Shown one piece after another: positions 5,470 to 7,875 of a stretch of 7,875 nt of DNA. Position numbers and translations under genes: made by a program. The stretch comes from Gammaproteobacteria bacterium. Lineage in GTDB: Bacteria > Pseudomonadota > Gammaproteobacteria > Pseudomonadales > Azotimanducaceae. The notes under the pieces were generated by a model. It did not search any database. It saw only the letters and a program-made list of their open reading frames with translations, and had not been told where the DNA came from. The stretch is from assembly GCA_002690405.1 (NCBI GenBank), contig NZEI01000012.1:27582-35456 (forward strand), in the 5' to 3' direction. Within the stretch, counting starts at the first letter, position 1; the number at the start of each line of letters is the position of its first letter.

Positions 5470-7875
5470 TCAATTGCCGAAGCGGTACCGTAGTTTGGCG
5501 ACAAATGTGTCAATAACCGGATCGTTGAAACTATCAGACAACAGGTCGTTGAGTTCAATTTCATCGGCTTCGGATTCTAGGGCATTGCGCAGCGAATTAC
5601 CCCGGTTGTAAACCAAGAAAAAATCTGTGAGCGGCGCTATTTCCCAGCGATAGCGCAGTTGGGTCGTCAACAATCCGACGTTAAAGTCGTAGCTGTCTTC
5701 TAGGCGCTGGGCCGCGATCAGGTCTCCATCCCCAAGGGGCACCTCATAGAATCCTGTATCTGAGGCGCGCACTCCCGCCCACTGAAGATTCCAACGTAAC
5801 TGATGACCCGGTGCTATGAACCAGTTAACGTCAAAGCTCGGCTGCCACTCATTGGCCTCGAAGCGTCCAAAGTTGCGTCCGCCCTGATAGACCAGCCAGC
5901 CATTACGGTTACGATACTTAAGGTCCATATCGATGCTTACTGCGTCGATGGGTCTGATTGTAACGCCGAGACCAAAACTCTGGCTCCAATCTCCAATGTG
6001 TTCGCGGATCCCAGAGGCAGAAGCGGAGTAACTGAACATACTGTTGGCATCAGTACCTAGGGCAACCTCCCACCAGCCACCCGCATCAACGCGGTAGGCG
6101 CCGTTGCCACGGCTGTCCAAATCTTCGTAGCGCGCCGGCAGATAGCCAATACCCGTGCGCAAGGTATTTCTACCAGGCAAGACCATTGAAGAACGCCAAA
6201 GAACGGCACTGTCAGTTACCTGATTACGGTCGACGTTATATTGCTGAATAAGGCTTAGAGTCGTCCGATAATTGGTTATGACATCGCTGACGCGCTGTTT
6301 GTTGTACAACATCACATAGCGATAGCGCGCATAGTTGTTGCGACGTAAAAAACCTAGGTCATTAAAGTTGACGTTTTCGTCCATGTAATCGATTTCAAAC
6401 TTATGACGCTGATTATTGGCATGGGCATACATCACATCGATCATGCCGCCATAACCTGATACGTCGTCTCGATCACTGTTGATCAGCTGCAGGTCGGCCT
6501 TGAGTCGCCCTGAACCGGTAGCGTAGTGGGCATCAATGCTGTGCACCGATGCGTCATATAATGGGCCACCGACAAATGTGCCCATATAACCGACAGAACG
6601 GCGGGCTTCACCAACGTTCTCATAAACCAGACGCGCCACGGCAAAGTCTCTACCAACGCCCTCTATGTCCACTGGCATATTCGCTGTGTCGCGACCGCGC
6701 CACAAGATATCGTCTTCTACAGCCGCCAAGACGCCATATCGAAGGTCTCCTAAACCGCCAGTGGCTTTAACCGCTCCCACGAGATCCGTCGGGGTATCGC
6801 GCTGACCCACCTCGGGTGTAATACCCGCGGGCACCTCGAGTTGATTAGCGGTGCCACCGATACGCCGGGTATTGAGTAGCGATACCGGCACCGGAATAAA
6901 GTCTTTCAAGTAGGTGCGCCGAGATGTAGTGGCGTAGTCCTCGTTTAATGCGACACGATAAATGCTGCTGAAGTCGTCTCGCGGCATGATGCTAAAGACC
7001 TCGTTTCCTTCGAGGAAGAACAGGCGTTTTTCCGGGAAAAATGTCTCGCTGGCAGTTAAGTTCAGGACCACATCGTCGGCTTCCACCGCGCCAAAATCTG
7101 GGTTCGCAGTGGCTGCAAGTTCTAATTTCGGCGACGGTTTCCAAGAAAAGTCGACGCCTACTTTAAGGTCGGTATCGCTAGAGGCCTGATCGTAGGTTGC
7201 TGCGGCGAAGGGAATGACCGCAATCTGCGCACGCGGCTGCACACCCACCACCTCCAGTTCATTTAATGCCGACACAAAGCGTGCCGAAGACTGGGCATAG
7301 CCCGGCCAGCCATAACTTTGATCAGTTGCAGAAATATTCCGCTTGGCGGCAAACCCAATCGTTCTCGGGCCATCCACTTCCGGCATATTCATCATCGACC
7401 AAGGCAAGAAAAATTCCACGCTCCAGCCGTTATCGGTGGTAGCCGATTTGCCGAGCCAAGGACCATCCCAGTCCCGTTGAAAACGCCGCTCGGGTAGCAC
7501 CTTGCCGTCAGACAAACTGTCACCAAGCGCAACGAAGAACCAATAGGCCACCAATGCTTCACCCGAGGCATCGATAGTGACACCAAAGGTATCCCGATCA
7601 AAAAAATCATCGCGTCGGGAGTAACGTTTTACCAGTGATTCCGGGGGTTGTTCCATCACTGAGCTGACGTACAAACCTTTTTCGGTTGCGAACAAACGCA
7701 TTTGGGTGCCGTACTCCGCTGGAGTAAGCAACGCTGGGATGGAGACCAACATGTTGTCGTAATATGGGAACTGCTGCCACAGCGCTTCGTCCACCTTGCC
7801 ATCGATGACCACATCCACATCCGCTTCAGCAAGGGTTTGGATAGTCAGGCGATGCAGATCTACACCCGCCTCCTG
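5470..7875 (-). CDS. DUF5916 / CBM9-like domain outer-membrane beta-barrel protein (5' end outside window)
   Basis: The frame is open without a stop to the right edge, so the gene is cut there; 801 residues are visible. The first residues (QEAGVDLHRLTIQTLAEAD) followed by VIDGKVDEALW at 23-33 are the usual opening of a carbohydrate-binding family 9-like domain, which runs to about 209. Only a signal peptide and perhaps a few residues are probably missing (inference). Two DUF5916 hallmarks follow: NPDFGAVEADDVVLNLT at 258-274 and FFPEKRLFFLEGNEVF at 279-294. The remainder, to residue 801, alternates polar and aromatic or hydrophobic residues and ends in AKLRYRFGN, as expected for an outer-membrane barrel with a near-terminal Phe. 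The family's molecular function is not established; it is generally predicted to be an envelope protein that may bind or pass glycans or other ligands. It is the first of three same-strand genes, upstream of two secreted hydrolases. A GTG at 7818 could start the frame, but it would cut into the first strand of the CBM9-like domain. Confidence 0.88.
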   Translation of the reverse strand, partial: QEAGVDLHRLTIQTLAEADVDVVIDGKVDEALWQQFPYYDNMLVSIPALLTPAEYGTQMRLFATEKGLYVSSVMEQPPESLVKRYSRRDDFFDRDTFGVTIDASGEALVAYWFFVALGDSLSDGKVLPERRFQRDWDGPWLGKSATTDNGWSVEFFLPWSMMNMPEVDGPRTIGFAAKRNISATDQSYGWPGYAQSSARFVSALNELEVVGVQPRAQIAVIPFAAATYDQASSDTDLKVGVDFSWKPSPKLELAATANPDFGAVEADDVVLNLTASETFFPEKRLFFLEGNEVFSIMPRDDFSSIYRVALNEDYATTSRRTYLKDFIPVPVSLLNTRRIGGTANQLEVPAGITPEVGQRDTPTDLVGAVKATGGLGDLRYGVLAAVEDDILWRGRDTANMPVDIEGVGRDFAVARLVYENVGEARRSVGYMGTFVGGPLYDASVHSIDAHYATGSGRLKADLQLINSDRDDVSGYGGMIDVMYAHANNQRHKFEIDYMDENVNFNDLGFLRRNNYARYRYVMLYNKQRVSDVITNYRTTLSLIQQYNVDRNQVTDSAVLWRSSMVLPGRNTLRTGIGYLPARYEDLDSRGNGAYRVDAGGWWEVALGTDANSMFSYSASASGIREHIGDWSQSFGLGVTIRPIDAVSIDMDLKYRNRNGWLVYQGGRNFGRFEANEWQPSFDVNWFIAPGHQLRWNLQWAGVRASDTGFYEVPLGDGDLIAAQRLEDSYDFNVGLLTTQLRYRWEIAPLTDFFLVYNRGNSLRNALESEADEIELNDLLSDSFNDPVIDTFVAKLRYRFGN

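Noticed and set aside
7816..7818. GTG as the start of the DUF5916 protein
   Set aside because: The frame stays open to the window edge and the upstream codons read as the expected first strand of the CBM9-like domain, so the true start most likely lies beyond 7875.

Overview
The window looks like ordinary chromosomal DNA of a Gram-negative proteobacterium, probably a gammaproteobacterium (environmental or marine type). This rests on an outer-membrane beta-barrel protein of the DUF5916 type, a secreted esterase with a cleavable signal peptide, clear Shine-Dalgarno sites, and a lipid/alcohol-oxidation flavour in the left half. The taxonomic call is inference from gene content and protein style; there is no rRNA or other marker. 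Coding density is high. I see no tRNA, rRNA, insertion sequence, CRISPR array, phage gene or attachment site.

Left part (1-2633). The window opens in the last 50 codons of an AMP-forming acyl-CoA synthetase on the + strand. A glutathione S-transferase-like gene on the - strand converges on it, and a 7-bp-stem hairpin (144-164) lies between their ends, overlapping the synthetase stop codon. The GST and a + strand GMC-family flavoprotein oxidoreductase are divergently transcribed from a shared spacer (812-995). That spacer carries a consensus -35 box and a small dyad. The GMC enzyme and acyl-CoA synthetase suggest alcohol, aldehyde or fatty-acid oxidation; the exact substrate cannot be read from the sequence.

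Right part (2647-7875). Three genes on the - strand follow each other with gaps of 48 and 33 nt and are probably one transcript. In transcription order they are a large DUF5916 protein (CBM9-like N-terminal domain plus predicted outer-membrane barrel, its 5' end outside the window), a signal-peptide-bearing family VIII esterase / class C beta-lactamase-fold hydrolase, and a second, more divergent beta-lactamase-fold hydrolase with an N-terminal membrane anchor. A reasonable but unproven reading is an envelope module in which the barrel protein and two extracytoplasmic serine hydrolases act on a common ester- or amide-containing compound. This run meets the GMC gene tail to tail with only 13 bp between stop codons.

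Nothing here is clearly a previously undescribed system. The most interesting items are the barrel-plus-two-hydrolases cluster, the regulatory spacer between GST and GMC genes, and the GST with Ala at the usual catalytic Ser position.
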